Assembly: GCA_937127245.1 (NCBI GenBank)
Contig: CAKZLU010000011.1
Location: forward strand, 62,001-126,000
From: an uncultured Actinomycetes bacterium
Lineage (GTDB): Bacteria; Actinomycetota; Geothermincolia; Fen-727; JACVIW01
Direction: 5' to 3'
DNA: 64,000 nucleotides
The notes under the pieces: model-generated
Told to the model about the DNA's origin: nothing
Database searches by the model: none
Seen by the model: only the letters and a program-made list of their open reading frames with translations
Shown here: piece by piece, positions 19,474 to 28,204 of the stretch
How the letters are laid out: each line of letters starts with the position of its first letter
How positions within the stretch are numbered: position 1 is the first letter of the stretch
Translations under genes and position numbers: made by a program

Positions 19474-19543
19474 CATAAACCGTCCTCCAGATAAATATTT
19501 CGGACCGAGAAGCTCCTCATTCCCCATTTGAAATAGGTTGAAC

Positions 19544-19571
19544 TTGCAAAAATATCAAATCGATATATACT
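19544..19571 (+). promoter_or_regulatory. Promoter of the padR-ino1 unit, inside an operator
   Basis: TTGCAA (19544-19549) and TATACT (19566-19571) are 16 bases apart. The -10 region lies at the inner end of the left arm of the large palindrome, so a protein bound there would block polymerase. Confidence 0.55.
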
Positions 19572-19600
19572 TGATTTAAATATATCGATTTGATATTTTT
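19548..19600. promoter_or_regulatory. Large perfect inverted repeat, probable PadR operator
   Basis: The arms AAAAATATCAAATCGATATA (19548-19567) and TATATCGATTTGATATTTTT (19581-19600) are exact reverse complements of 20 bases, separated by 13. The element ends 24 bases before the padR start. PadR proteins bind palindromes at their own promoters, so autoregulation is the natural reading. Confidence 0.75.
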
Positions 19601-19624
19601 TTCCGCAACAACTGGAAAGGGCGA

Positions 19625-20233
19625 TTGGCTTTGCTGAAACTTGCGATACTCGGCTTGTTAAAAGAAAAGCCTATGCACGGCTACGAACTTAAAAAGAAGC
19701 TTTCCTACTTGCTCGGAAGCTTCTGGACCGTGAGTTACGGTTCACTTTACCCTGCCCTAAAGAAGATGGAGAAAGCAAAGGAGATTGAGTGTGCCTACTC
19801 GATCAAAGAGAAAACCAGAAACAGGAACGTGTACAGGATTACGCCGAAAGGTGAGCGGGAGTTCATAAGACTTCTGTCAGACGTAAGACCCGATTCCGCC
19901 CTTTCGGACACCGAGAAATTCGACGTGAGAATGGCTTTCTTCCAGTATCTTGACCCCGAAACAAGACTAATGGTCCTTGAGAAAAGGCAGAAAATTCTTC
20001 AAGAGCAAATAGCGAAATTTAAGAAATACAAAAGCCTTAACAAAAGCCAGGACAGATATCAGAAGGGTCTTTTAAGACACAAGCTCGAGCAGATCAAAAG
20101 CGACATGAAGTGGCTGGAAAGACTTATTGCCCAGGAGAAAGAAGCTATAACCGCGCGGGAAAACACGGCAAAAGCGGGCGAATTGGTCAAAGATGAGGGC
20201 AAAGGAGAGATCACTGCCGCTTCGGGAGTATGA
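19625..20233 (+). CDS. PadR-family transcriptional regulator
   Basis: This is a winged-helix regulator of 202 residues. The N-terminal PadR domain is clear (LAILGLLKEKPMHGYELKKKL, then GSLYPALKKMEKAKEIE and VYRITPKGEREF), followed by a PadR C-terminal Vir-like helical domain for dimerisation. The start is TTG with AAAGGG upstream. It precedes inositol-1-phosphate synthase by 40 bases, a pairing known from actinobacteria, so control of inositol synthesis is likely. The large palindrome just upstream is the expected operator. Confidence 0.9.
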   Translation: MALLKLAILGLLKEKPMHGYELKKKLSYLLGSFWTVSYGSLYPALKKMEKAKEIECAYSIKEKTRNRNVYRITPKGEREFIRLLSDVRPDSALSDTEKFDVRMAFFQYLDPETRLMVLEKRQKILQEQIAKFKKYKSLNKSQDRYQKGLLRHKLEQIKSDMKWLERLIAQEKEAITARENTAKAGELVKDEGKGEITAASGV

Positions 20234-20273
20234 AAACAGGAACGACGTGTCACCCTTTAAGGAGGAGTAAAAA

Positions 20274-21413
20274 ATGTCAGAAATCAGGGTTGCAATAGTA
20301 GGTGTCGGTAACTGCGCGTCTGCTCTTCTTCAGGGAATAGAGTATTACCGAAACGCAAGCGAAGAGGAAAAAGTTCCGGGAGTGATGCATGTCAAGATAG
20401 GTCCTTATCATATCAGCGACATTAAAGTGGTGGCAGCCTTCGATGTGGATGCCAATAAGGTGGGGAAAGACGTTGCCGAGGCAATATTCTGCCCTCCCAA
20501 CAACACGGCGGTGTTCAGTCAGGTGCCCGAAACGGGGGTCCGTGTCAGCAGGGGTCCGACTCTTGACGGTCTCGGCAAATACTACAGAGAAACGGTGAAA
20601 GAAAGTTCCGAGCCTGTCGTTGATGTTTCCGAACTGCTATCGGATACCGAATGCGACGTTCTCATCAACTACTTACCTGTGGGAAGCGAAGACGCAACCC
20701 GTTTTTACGTCAGCGAAGCTCTCGAAGCGCGCTGCGGGGTCGTTAACTGCATTCCGGTTTTCATCGCAAGAGAGCCGGTGTGGCAAAGCAAATTTCTTAA
20801 AAGCGGGGTACCCATCGTCGGGGATGACATAAAAAGTCAAGTAGGCTCAACAATTGTCCACCGAGTGCTTGCCAGACTCTTGAATGAGCGAGGAGTATTC
20901 CTCGAACGGACAAGCCAGCTGAATATCGGCGGCAACATGGACTTTAAGAACATGCTCGAGAGAGAACGCCTCGAGTCAAAGAAGATATCTAAGACCAACG
21001 CTGTAAGGTCTCAGCTCGATCACCATATTGAAGACGAGGACATCCACATCGGTCCCTCCGATTATGTTCCCTGGCTCAAAGATAGAAAATGGGCTTACAT
21101 AAGATGCGAAGGCAGAGGCTTTGGAGATATACCTCTCAACATCGAGTTCAAGCTCGAAGTATGGGATTCGCCCAACTCGGCCGGAATCGTGATTGACGCG
21201 GTCAGATGCTGCAAACTCGCAATGGACAGGGGGATAGCCGGAGCGCTTATCGGACCTTCCGCATATTTCATGAAATCACCACCCGTCCAGTATTGCGACG
21301 GCGAGGCCCGCGAGCTTGTGGAGGCATTCATCAGAGGCAATAGCATAGACACGATTGCAGCTGAGTGCGAGGCGAGTTTAGAGTTCGAAGATATGGGAAA
21401 TCCCCTGACCTGA
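20274..21413 (+). CDS. ino1: Myo-inositol-1-phosphate synthase
   Basis: This enzyme converts glucose 6-phosphate to inositol 1-phosphate with NAD, the first step to phosphatidylinositol, mycothiol or inositol osmolytes. Its 379 residues fit the short actinobacterial/archaeal type. The NAD-binding start [17 protein letters not shown], the [15 protein letters not shown] segment and the [11 protein letters not shown] motif with nearby catalytic lysines are all visible. SD AAGGAGGAG lies at ideal distance from the ATG. It follows padR in one transcript. Confidence 0.95.
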   Translation: MSEIRVAIVGVGNCASALLQGIEYYRNASEEEKVPGVMHVKIGPYHISDIKVVAAFDVDANKVGKDVAEAIFCPPNNTAVFSQVPETGVRVSRGPTLDGLGKYYRETVKESSEPVVDVSELLSDTECDVLINYLPVGSEDATRFYVSEALEARCGVVNCIPVFIAREPVWQSKFLKSGVPIVGDDIKSQVGSTIVHRVLARLLNERGVFLERTSQLNIGGNMDFKNMLERERLESKKISKTNAVRSQLDHHIEDEDIHIGPSDYVPWLKDRKWAYIRCEGRGFGDIPLNIEFKLEVWDSPNSAGIVIDAVRCCKLAMDRGIAGALIGPSAYFMKSPPVQYCDGEARELVEAFIRGNSIDTIAAECEASLEFEDMGNPLT

Positions 21414-21433
21414 GTTTAAGCGAAAAAATAAAA

Positions 21434-21664
21434 ATGTTGGTCACCGTTATTGAATACAGCAGCTCCCGCTACGCGCAGGAGCCGCGGGTGTTCTCTGTGC
21501 ATGGTCAAGCACTCAGGGTAAAACGCGTTGTTAGGACCTGGCTTGAGGAAGAAAAAGACGCCCGTTCGAGGAAGGAGGTTTGGAAGGTCGAAGCGGACGA
21601 CGGGCGCATTTATGTGCTTGTGCACCACCCGGAAGCGGACCTCTGGGAAATCCCGGATTCATGA
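21434..21664 (+). CDS. Small DUF6504-like protein
   Basis: This is a soluble 76-residue protein with the pattern of actinobacterial DUF6504 proteins: an early basic strand (QALRVKRVVRTWLEE), then EVWKVEADDGRIYVLVHHPEADLWEI. The ORF track extends it 23 codons into ino1; I use the ATG at 21434, although its SD is weak. It may be translated with ino1. The function is unknown. Confidence 0.55.
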   Translation: MLVTVIEYSSSRYAQEPRVFSVHGQALRVKRVVRTWLEEEKDARSRKEVWKVEADDGRIYVLVHHPEADLWEIPDS

Positions 21665-21672
21665 AAGAGTCA

Positions 21673-22125
21673 TCAATCGATTTTCATCAATTTATACGTA
21701 CCTGTGCATCTCGCAATTAGTCTTTTCTCCCCGTCATAGACATCCATATCGCAAACCGCGATATTCCTTCCCTTGTGCACGACCTTTCCTCTGGCCTCGA
21801 GAATTCCATCTCTAAGCGGGAAAAGAAAATTAACCTTCATTTCAACAGTCACCGGTCTTGCGGTTCTGAGATCAAGAAGAGTCGCAAGGGCAAGGCTTCC
21901 CGCAGTCTCCGCGGCCGATGCGATAGCTCCGCCATGAACCACGCCGCCAACATTCCAAAGGCGATGTCCGACAGATATCCTTATCGTCGCCGCCCCTCTG
22001 GAAAGCGAGTGAATCTTCATTCCGAGATGTTTGAAGTACGGCGAATTCGCCCTGCCGCCCAAAATTTCATCAAGTCTTTCCTCCTCAAGGGAATGAGCCG
22101 ATTTGAAATCCACCTTCTCATCCAT
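21673..22125 (-). CDS. PaaI-type hotdog thioesterase
   Basis: This 150-residue hotdog-fold protein of the PaaI/YbgC-like acyl-CoA thioesterase group hydrolyses an acyl- or aryl-CoA. The central hotdog helix reads NVGGVVHGGAIASAAETAGSLA, with HGG as the family signature, and a following strand reads ARPVTVEMKVNFLFPL. Its ATG lies seven bases after the stop of the sugar-nucleotide gene, suggesting coupling, though no functional link is evident. Confidence 0.8.
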   Translation of the reverse strand: MDEKVDFKSAHSLEEERLDEILGGRANSPYFKHLGMKIHSLSRGAATIRISVGHRLWNVGGVVHGGAIASAAETAGSLALATLLDLRTARPVTVEMKVNFLFPLRDGILEARGKVVHKGRNIAVCDMDVYDGEKRLIARCTGTYKLMKID

Positions 22126-22132
22126 GATGTGC

Positions 22133-23095
22133 CTACGCAGATTCCCTATCTTTAACCCATTCGATAAACTCTTCGAGCCCAGCAGCCAGTGGAACTCTGG
22201 GATGCCAGCCTAAAATTTCTTTAGCTTTGGTAATATCGGGCTTCCTCTTGGTGGGGTCATCCTCGGGTAGTGGTTCAAAAACAACCTCAGAGCAAGAATG
22301 TGTCATTTCGATAATCATACTGGCAAGATCGATTATACGCACCTCATCGGGGTTGCCTATGTTGAGCACTTCTCCCACCGCCCTTTCAGATAAAGCGGCT
22401 TGAACAAGTCCACTAACCATATCAGAGATATGGCAGAAACTTCTTGTTTGCGTCCCGTCTCCGTATACGGTGAGCGGCTTTCCCGATAGAGCTTGGGAAA
22501 CGAAATTCGGTATGACCCGCCCGTCATCTTTACTCATTCTGGTCCCATATGTGTTGAATATTCTGACTATGACTATCTGGGCGCCTTTGGCTCTCTCATA
22601 CGCCTTGCAGAGAGCCTCTGAAAATCTCTTTCCTTCATCGTAACAGGAGCGAATTCCGACCGGATTGACATTTCCGAAGTAGCTTTCAGGCTGAGGGGAG
22701 ATAGCTGGATCCCCGTAAACCTCCGATGTTGACCCGAGTACCATTCTTGCCCCGTTCTTCAGCGCCGTCTCAAGACACCTCATCGTACCAATCGAGTTGG
22801 CCATTAGGGTTTCCACTGGCATCATCGTGTAATGTACGGGGCTTGCTGGACTCGCAAGATGGAATACAAGGTCAACATCAAACCCCAGCTCCTCGCAAAC
22901 ATCGCTTTCTATAAACGTGAAGCGGGGATTCTCAAGCGCGGCAGACAGATTCTCTATTTTTCCCGTGACAAGATTATCCACACAGATTACCTCATCACCC
23001 TCCGTAAGAAAGTAATCGCAGAGGTGAGAACCGATGAATCCCGCGCCTCCTGTTATCAATATCCGCTTATTTTCCCTTTTAATCGCACAGTTCAT
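22133..23095 (-). CDS. UDP-glucuronate decarboxylase-type NAD-dependent epimerase
   Basis: This is an extended short-chain dehydrogenase acting on nucleotide sugars; the closest pattern is UDP-glucuronic acid decarboxylase (UDP-xylose synthase). NAD binding is TGGAGFIGSHLCDYF. The LASPASPVHYTMMPVETLMANSIGT stretch and SCYDEGKRFSEAL (Tyr and Lys of YxxxK) are typical of that group, as are RIFNTYGTRM and GDGTQTRSFCHISD. At 320 residues it is full length. SD GGAG lies eight bases before the ATG. Its product would feed surface glycans. A dTDP-glucose dehydratase-like role is less likely. Confidence 0.85.
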   Translation of the reverse strand: MNCAIKRENKRILITGGAGFIGSHLCDYFLTEGDEVICVDNLVTGKIENLSAALENPRFTFIESDVCEELGFDVDLVFHLASPASPVHYTMMPVETLMANSIGTMRCLETALKNGARMVLGSTSEVYGDPAISPQPESYFGNVNPVGIRSCYDEGKRFSEALCKAYERAKGAQIVIVRIFNTYGTRMSKDDGRVIPNFVSQALSGKPLTVYGDGTQTRSFCHISDMVSGLVQAALSERAVGEVLNIGNPDEVRIIDLASMIIEMTHSCSEVVFEPLPEDDPTKRKPDITKAKEILGWHPRVPLAAGLEEFIEWVKDRESA

Positions 23096-23381
23096 CTTAG
23101 AATCTCCAATAAGAAATCGCTTGCGGCATGTAAAACTTAACCTAAAAGCCCTTATTTGTCATCTTCCGCCACCATCCGGGTATCCCGGCGAAGTAACATA
23201 TCAGCCAGCCTGCCCATGACCAGTTATTCATGAATGTTCACCCATTTTCCTCTAAGCCACTGGCTCAAAACTTAAACTTTGAAAACCTGCCCGAATGCTG
23301 GCTGTAACTCTTACCGCATAATAAACAGGCTAAGCAACCGAATCAGTATGCCGAAACCCCTGTGATAGAATTTCAGCCAGA

Positions 23382-24662
23382 ATGAAGCGAAATAAAACCA
23401 AGCAAGGGAAAAGAATAGCAAGAAATTCTGTCACAGGTATTCTAATTCTCTTGGCCGCATCACCTTTTCTGACTTGCATTTCATTAACGCTAAGATTGTT
23501 CGCCAAATACTGGTTGAGAGGAGGCAAACGGTCTTTCGACTTTGAGCATAAGCAAAAGCGCATAGGGGCGGGCACTATGTCCGACTTGATGAATGAAATA
23601 GAGAAGATACCGTTCGGGAGACCCACACCGGGCACCCTTGGAGAGCTTTTCGGATTGGTTGTTGATTTTATACCATCGATATTGAATACGATTCCACAAA
23701 CAGCGGGGCTTCTCTATCCTTACCCCCCCGTATTCGAGCCCGTCGTAATCGAATCCCGCGACGGCACTCCCATATGCGGTCTTGTCGCCCTTCAAGACGC
23801 CGATTCTCCCAGACCCGCCCTGCTGATCGTCCACGGTCTTTTCTCCAGTAAGAATTCATACCCCATAGCGACGTTAGCGCTGCACGCTTTCTTTGAGTGG
23901 GGATTCAATGTCATGGTCATCGATCTCCGAAACTTCGGCGACTCGGCGAGGTTCTCAAAAGCACCAACCACCTGGGGGTACCGGGAGAGCGATGACATTC
24001 TGGCTGCCTCAGCCTTTCTGGCATCTTTGAAGAAAGTCAGCACAGTTGGAGTCCTCGGAATAAGCATGGGAGCGGCCTCATCATTAATAGCGGGCGCACT
24101 ATCAGGATTGGAGGGTCCCATAAACGGGGGGATCGTGGCGCTTCATAGTTACGCTGATTCGAAAAGCATCATAAAATACTTAACCGAACAACCTGCCGGA
24201 CGTCTCAAGACAAACTTAATCCGTATCATTTTCAAGTTAATGATTCTGCTCAACACCGTTTGCCATGGACCGAGGCCTGTTTCTGACCTGAGGTCATACA
24301 CCCGCGATATTTCCTCTCAATACTACGAAATGAGGGAAGACGAGATATTGAGGAAAGCAAGCCCTCTAAAACACCTACCAAACACTGAGGTGCCATGTTT
24401 GGTAATACACTCGCAAGACGACCTTATAGTACCCGCTGATCACGTGGAAAGACTCGCGAATGCCGGCGCCAATAACCCTATGGTCGGGTTCGTTATCAAC
24501 CGAACCGGAGGGCATGCCACATACATTTATACCAATAGAAAGTGGCTTCTCGACACTCTAAGGACCTTCTTCAGTTCATGGTCTGGAAACTTGAATTACG
24601 ATTATACCGGACGGGAAAATGACATAAACATACCGGGGAACCTGGGCAACCAAGATAATTAA
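23382..24662 (+). CDS. Alpha/beta hydrolase, membrane-anchored or with N-terminal extension
   Basis: This serine hydrolase has the oxyanion strand LLIVHGLFSSKNSYP, the nucleophile elbow GISMGAAS, an acidic residue region in VIHSQDDLIVP and the catalytic His in GGHATYIY. The frame opens at ATG 23382, which adds a hydrophobic segment (residues 17-40) that could anchor it. ATG 23577, with GGGGCGGG upstream, would give a soluble protein starting MSDLMNEIEK. The substrate is unknown. A second alpha/beta hydrolase follows 26 bases after the stop, so the two likely share a transcript. Confidence 0.8.
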   Translation: MKRNKTKQGKRIARNSVTGILILLAASPFLTCISLTLRLFAKYWLRGGKRSFDFEHKQKRIGAGTMSDLMNEIEKIPFGRPTPGTLGELFGLVVDFIPSILNTIPQTAGLLYPYPPVFEPVVIESRDGTPICGLVALQDADSPRPALLIVHGLFSSKNSYPIATLALHAFFEWGFNVMVIDLRNFGDSARFSKAPTTWGYRESDDILAASAFLASLKKVSTVGVLGISMGAASSLIAGALSGLEGPINGGIVALHSYADSKSIIKYLTEQPAGRLKTNLIRIIFKLMILLNTVCHGPRPVSDLRSYTRDISSQYYEMREDEILRKASPLKHLPNTEVPCLVIHSQDDLIVPADHVERLANAGANNPMVGFVINRTGGHATYIYTNRKWLLDTLRTFFSSWSGNLNYDYTGRENDINIPGNLGNQDN

Positions 24663-24688
24663 AGCTCAAACAGAGTCAGGAGGCTAAA

Positions 24689-25516
24689 ATGAAAAACGAA
24701 GGAAATCAATCGGCGATGCCTGGATTTGAAACTCTCAGAATCCCTCCGGGCCTTTCGGTAATGGAAGAAGGCAAACCTTTTTTCATTCAAGGCGATAGCC
24801 AGGCGGGCTGTCTTTTGATTCATGGTTTTACAGGAACATCATCGAGCATGCTCCCGATGGGGGAATACCTGTCATCTTTTGGAATAACCGTCCTTGGGCC
24901 GAGAATTCCCGGACACGGGACTAACGTAAAGGACATGTCCCTATACTCCCATTCAGACTGGATTAAAACGGTGGAAAAAGCCCTCGATGAGCTCGCCTCC
25001 GTATGTGATCGGGTATTTGTGGCTGGACTTTCGATGGGAGGGACACTCACCCTTTACCTCGCCGAACATCATCCTGATAAAATCTCCGGCATAATTCCAA
25101 TATGCGCGCCGGTATCAAGGCTTGCCGCCGGGATGCAGCAATACGCGCTTTTTCTCGTTCCAGTTTTGAAGCATCTTATTCCTTTCATGCCCGGACCGGG
25201 AAATGACCTCAAAGACCCGAACGCGAAAGAGACCGCCTATGAGAAAATGTCCACCAAGGCGCTGCATGAGCTTGTCAAACTCGTAGACACCGTCAAGAAA
25301 AACATCACCAGGGTAAAGGCACCAGCAAGAGTTTTTGAAGCACGCGATGACCATGTTGTGCCCCCCGAAAACGCCACATATATATACGAGAACATAAGTT
25401 CCAAAGACAAGAAGCTCATCTGGCTGGAAAACTCTTATCATGTGGCAACCCTTGATTTCGACAAAGAACTGATTTTTAAAGAGGCGGTTGATTTCATCAA
25501 GCAATATTCTCAATAG
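24689..25516 (+). CDS. Carboxylesterase / monoacylglycerol-lipase-like hydrolase
   Basis: This is a cytoplasmic alpha/beta hydrolase of 275 residues, most like the Est30/YvaK carboxylesterases. LLIHGFTGTSSSMLPMGEYL holds the oxyanion HGF, FVAGLSMGGTLTLYLAEHHP the nucleophile, EARDDHVVPPENA the Asp, and SYHVATLDFDK the His. SD CAGGAGG sits at ideal spacing. It lies directly downstream of a different alpha/beta hydrolase and upstream of the two-module hypothetical protein. Confidence 0.85.
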   Translation: MKNEGNQSAMPGFETLRIPPGLSVMEEGKPFFIQGDSQAGCLLIHGFTGTSSSMLPMGEYLSSFGITVLGPRIPGHGTNVKDMSLYSHSDWIKTVEKALDELASVCDRVFVAGLSMGGTLTLYLAEHHPDKISGIIPICAPVSRLAAGMQQYALFLVPVLKHLIPFMPGPGNDLKDPNAKETAYEKMSTKALHELVKLVDTVKKNITRVKAPARVFEARDDHVVPPENATYIYENISSKDKKLIWLENSYHVATLDFDKELIFKEAVDFIKQYSQ

Positions 25517-25532
25517 CCAAGTGAGGTGAGAT

Positions 25533-26594
25533 TTGATTTACTGCCCCATTTGTGGGACTCCATGGATACTGCCCAGGGTGTTCTCATGGAACTCTAACGG
25601 AACTTTAACGTTAGCCGAAAAAGAGGGCATTCGGTTTTGCATACTGGACACAAATGCGGTCATTTCAGCAGTTGAAAATATTTCCAGTGGGCTTTCAGAA
25701 ACAGGAGATATTGTTTTCAAAGCGACGAAAATTTCAGGCAAGTCCCTGTTTAACAACCTCTCGGAGAATTTTCCTTTCATGCTTCTCAAGTTCTTGGGTA
25801 AACATTTGAAACAATTAAAACATCAAATCATTTCTGATATCACCTCGACATTGGGATACGGCAGACCGCATGAAATAACGGAGCGCGGCCATGGGGAGAT
25901 AGAGCTTGTAATCTCGAACCCTTTTTACCCCCACGCTTCGGCCGGACTAATCACCGGAATGCTTGAGAGTCTTACGCGTTTGCCTCTTGAGGCGCGATAT
26001 GAATATCGAAATCGCAAAGACCTCGTCGTTTCGGTTTTTCCTTCCGCGAAAAAATCCTGCACTTTAGCGCTGGAACCCGCCCTTCCTACGGTTAGCGGCA
26101 GAAACGTTTTTGAACTTTGCACCGCGTGCAAAACTCCATGCGATCTATCTTTTCGGTTCTTTTTTGACACGGAACAAGGCGAGATCCAGGAAATCCGCAA
26201 TTCTGGCCGAGTCGCGTTCATAGATGTCGCATGTCTGCGAACGATATTGACCGAGTTCGGCAAGAAAACGGACCGTGACGTTGGAGGGCTTGTGTTAGGG
26301 CTTGAGAAAGAACGTGTAAGAAACATATTCGCACGCGAGAAGGCTGAGATTTCATCCACCGCAGACGAATACATGAAGTACGCGCGCACCCTCAGGATAA
26401 GAGGCATGGGAAACGTCTCATCAGCATCTGTTTCGGGCAGAACAGCAAAAATTCGCGTTGATAATCCTTATCAAGAAGCTCTTGTAGCGGCATTCATAGC
26501 TGGTTTTCACGAGGCTGTTACTGGCGATGAGTCAGTTGTAGAATGGACGCCTCCCGTACGCGGCACAACTTACGTAAGTGTCTTTCCGAAATAA
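25533..26594 (+). CDS. Unrecognised protein with two similar V4R-like modules
   Basis: This protein of 353 residues appears to be an internal duplication. Each half starts with a CxxC pair (YCPICGTPW; LCTACKTP), runs through a beta strand region, and ends with a matching block: NPFYPHASAGLITGMLESL then LVVSVFP in the first half, NPYQEALVAAFIAGFHEAV then TYVSVFP in the second. That end block resembles the tail of V4R/hydrocarbon-binding domains; this is inference from pattern only. The start is TTG with GAGGTGAG upstream. It follows the carboxylesterase by 16 bases and may form an operon with the two hydrolases. Confidence 0.65.
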   Translation: MIYCPICGTPWILPRVFSWNSNGTLTLAEKEGIRFCILDTNAVISAVENISSGLSETGDIVFKATKISGKSLFNNLSENFPFMLLKFLGKHLKQLKHQIISDITSTLGYGRPHEITERGHGEIELVISNPFYPHASAGLITGMLESLTRLPLEARYEYRNRKDLVVSVFPSAKKSCTLALEPALPTVSGRNVFELCTACKTPCDLSFRFFFDTEQGEIQEIRNSGRVAFIDVACLRTILTEFGKKTDRDVGGLVLGLEKERVRNIFAREKAEISSTADEYMKYARTLRIRGMGNVSSASVSGRTAKIRVDNPYQEALVAAFIAGFHEAVTGDESVVEWTPPVRGTTYVSVFPK

Positions 26595-26686
26595 CGCCCC
26601 GAAAAGCAACAAGTCTGGGACCCATCAGCTAAGCTATTAGGTAAAGCATTAATATTTGACATATACGCGAACAATTGAACACTGGA

Positions 26687-26712
26687 TAATGTTTCGAAGT
26701 AATGTTTCGAAG
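26687..26712. repeat. Perfect tandem 13-base repeat before the diguanylate cyclase
   Basis: TAATGTTTCGAAG occurs twice back to back, each copy containing the palindrome TTCGAA. The pair ends 13 bases before the ATG, over the SD region. It may be an operator or an mRNA feature. Confidence 0.55.
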
Positions 26713-26725
26713 GGCGGAATCCTGA

Positions 26726-28204
26726 ATGGACGAACTCAAAAAGAACACGCTTCTTGTCGCAATTTCAATCGCCGCCGCCCTGTTAATGGTGGCAATATGC
26801 ACCGTCGGTACGCCGACTCTCACCTCTTTTGTCATCATCACAGGCGTAGGAGTGGTTGCCTTTTTTGCTGTTCTGGGATGGAGCCTATGGGGATATTTCA
26901 CCGCCTTTTTGCTTGCCTGTTTGATCACTCTGACACTCGTTTTTAACCGAGAAAGCGGCCTTAGCACGCCAAGCGTCATGCACATAAGTTCAGTGCTTTT
27001 AAGATTTCTCGTAACCACACTTTTCGTTGGGTATTTCGGAAGAAGATTAAGCCTTGCCTCACAAAGTCTATATACCGACATGAAATTCTTTGCCGCCCTC
27101 AAAGAGGCCGCTCTCTCGGAATCCAGAAAGACAATAGCGAGGATCAACGCATTGGTGAGCGTGGTCACGTCCATTAGCAAGAAGACGAGCCTCGATAAGA
27201 TATTCAAAGCAGGACTTGAGGAATCGAAAAAAGCTCTAAACGCTGACTCAGGGCTGATTTATCGAGCGGACAAAGACGGAAAGCTGACAATTATGGGGTC
27301 TTTTGGCTATGAAGAGAAGGATCTGAGGAAAATGTCTGAGAGGCGCATAGAAACCGAATCGTGCGCCGCTTGCAGGACTCTTGAGCCCGAGATCGTTGAC
27401 AATCTATCCTCACCCCAGAAATGCCCGAACCTTGCGCCTATAAAAACCGGGTCCTCCATTTGTCTTCCCATCATAAGCGGGACAAGGCTTTGGGGTGCTT
27501 TACACCTACGAAGAAAACAACCGGAATCTTTCAGCGCTGGCGATATACAACTCGCTAGCGCAATAGCCTATCAATTTGCAATTGCCATGCAGCGCGCCGA
27601 GCTCTTTGAGGAAATATCAACGCTTGCCGTCACCGACCCGCTGACAAGTGTTTTTAACTATCGCAAGCTCACCGCTGACCTTGAAATGGAAATCATGAGA
27701 GCACAGCGATATGAAAGAAATTTTTCTTTCCTCATGGCTGACATCGACCACTTCAAAATTTTTAATGACAAATACGGACACCAGGCAGGTGATGAGCTAC
27801 TACGATTTGTCGCCCAAACAATGGTAAAAATGTCCCGGAAAACGGATCGCGTTTACAGATACGGGGGCGAGGAGTTTTCGATTATCCTCCCTGAGACCGG
27901 GTTGGATGCAGCCATGACCGTAGCCGAAAAGATCCGCGAAAGCATATCGAGCGAAAGCAGCAAGGCTGGGGATTTGGTCCCCGAAAGCGTCACCGTCAGC
28001 ATTGGGGTTGCCTCTTTCCCAGATGACGCGAAAGACATGAGGAAACTTATCTCTTGCGCAGATATTGCTCTTTATACTGCAAAGGACTTGGGGCGAAACA
28101 GGGTTGTTGCATATCGAGAGATCAACAGCGGCGATGAGGAGAGCATCAGCGAATCGCCAGCTTTTCCTCGACGGGAAGGCCCATTTGCTTGGCCATTAGA
28201 ATGA
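26726..28204 (+). CDS. Membrane GAF-GGDEF diguanylate cyclase
   Basis: This protein makes c-di-GMP from GTP. The N-terminal 90 residues hold hydrophobic helices, followed by a short coiled segment, a GAF domain (about 150-285) and a GGDEF domain (about 310-475). The active site is GGEEF, and RKTD lies exactly five residues before it, so the product-inhibition I-site looks intact. The GAF domain contains several cysteines in ESCAACRTLEPEIV, a possible ligand or redox site. The last 59 bases overlap the end of pilT on the other strand. Regulation of twitching pili is a plausible role, given the neighbour. Confidence 0.9.
   Translation: MDELKKNTLLVAISIAAALLMVAICTVGTPTLTSFVIITGVGVVAFFAVLGWSLWGYFTAFLLACLITLTLVFNRESGLSTPSVMHISSVLLRFLVTTLFVGYFGRRLSLASQSLYTDMKFFAALKEAALSESRKTIARINALVSVVTSISKKTSLDKIFKAGLEESKKALNADSGLIYRADKDGKLTIMGSFGYEEKDLRKMSERRIETESCAACRTLEPEIVDNLSSPQKCPNLAPIKTGSSICLPIISGTRLWGALHLRRKQPESFSAGDIQLASAIAYQFAIAMQRAELFEEISTLAVTDPLTSVFNYRKLTADLEMEIMRAQRYERNFSFLMADIDHFKIFNDKYGHQAGDELLRFVAQTMVKMSRKTDRVYRYGGEEFSIILPETGLDAAMTVAEKIRESISSESSKAGDLVPESVTVSIGVASFPDDAKDMRKLISCADIALYTAKDLGRNRVVAYREINSGDEESISESPAFPRREGPFAWPLE

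Noticed and set aside
26656-26690. Promoter TTGACA ... GATAAT before the diguanylate cyclase
   Set aside because: The hexamers are 23 bases apart, too far for normal sigma-70 recognition.
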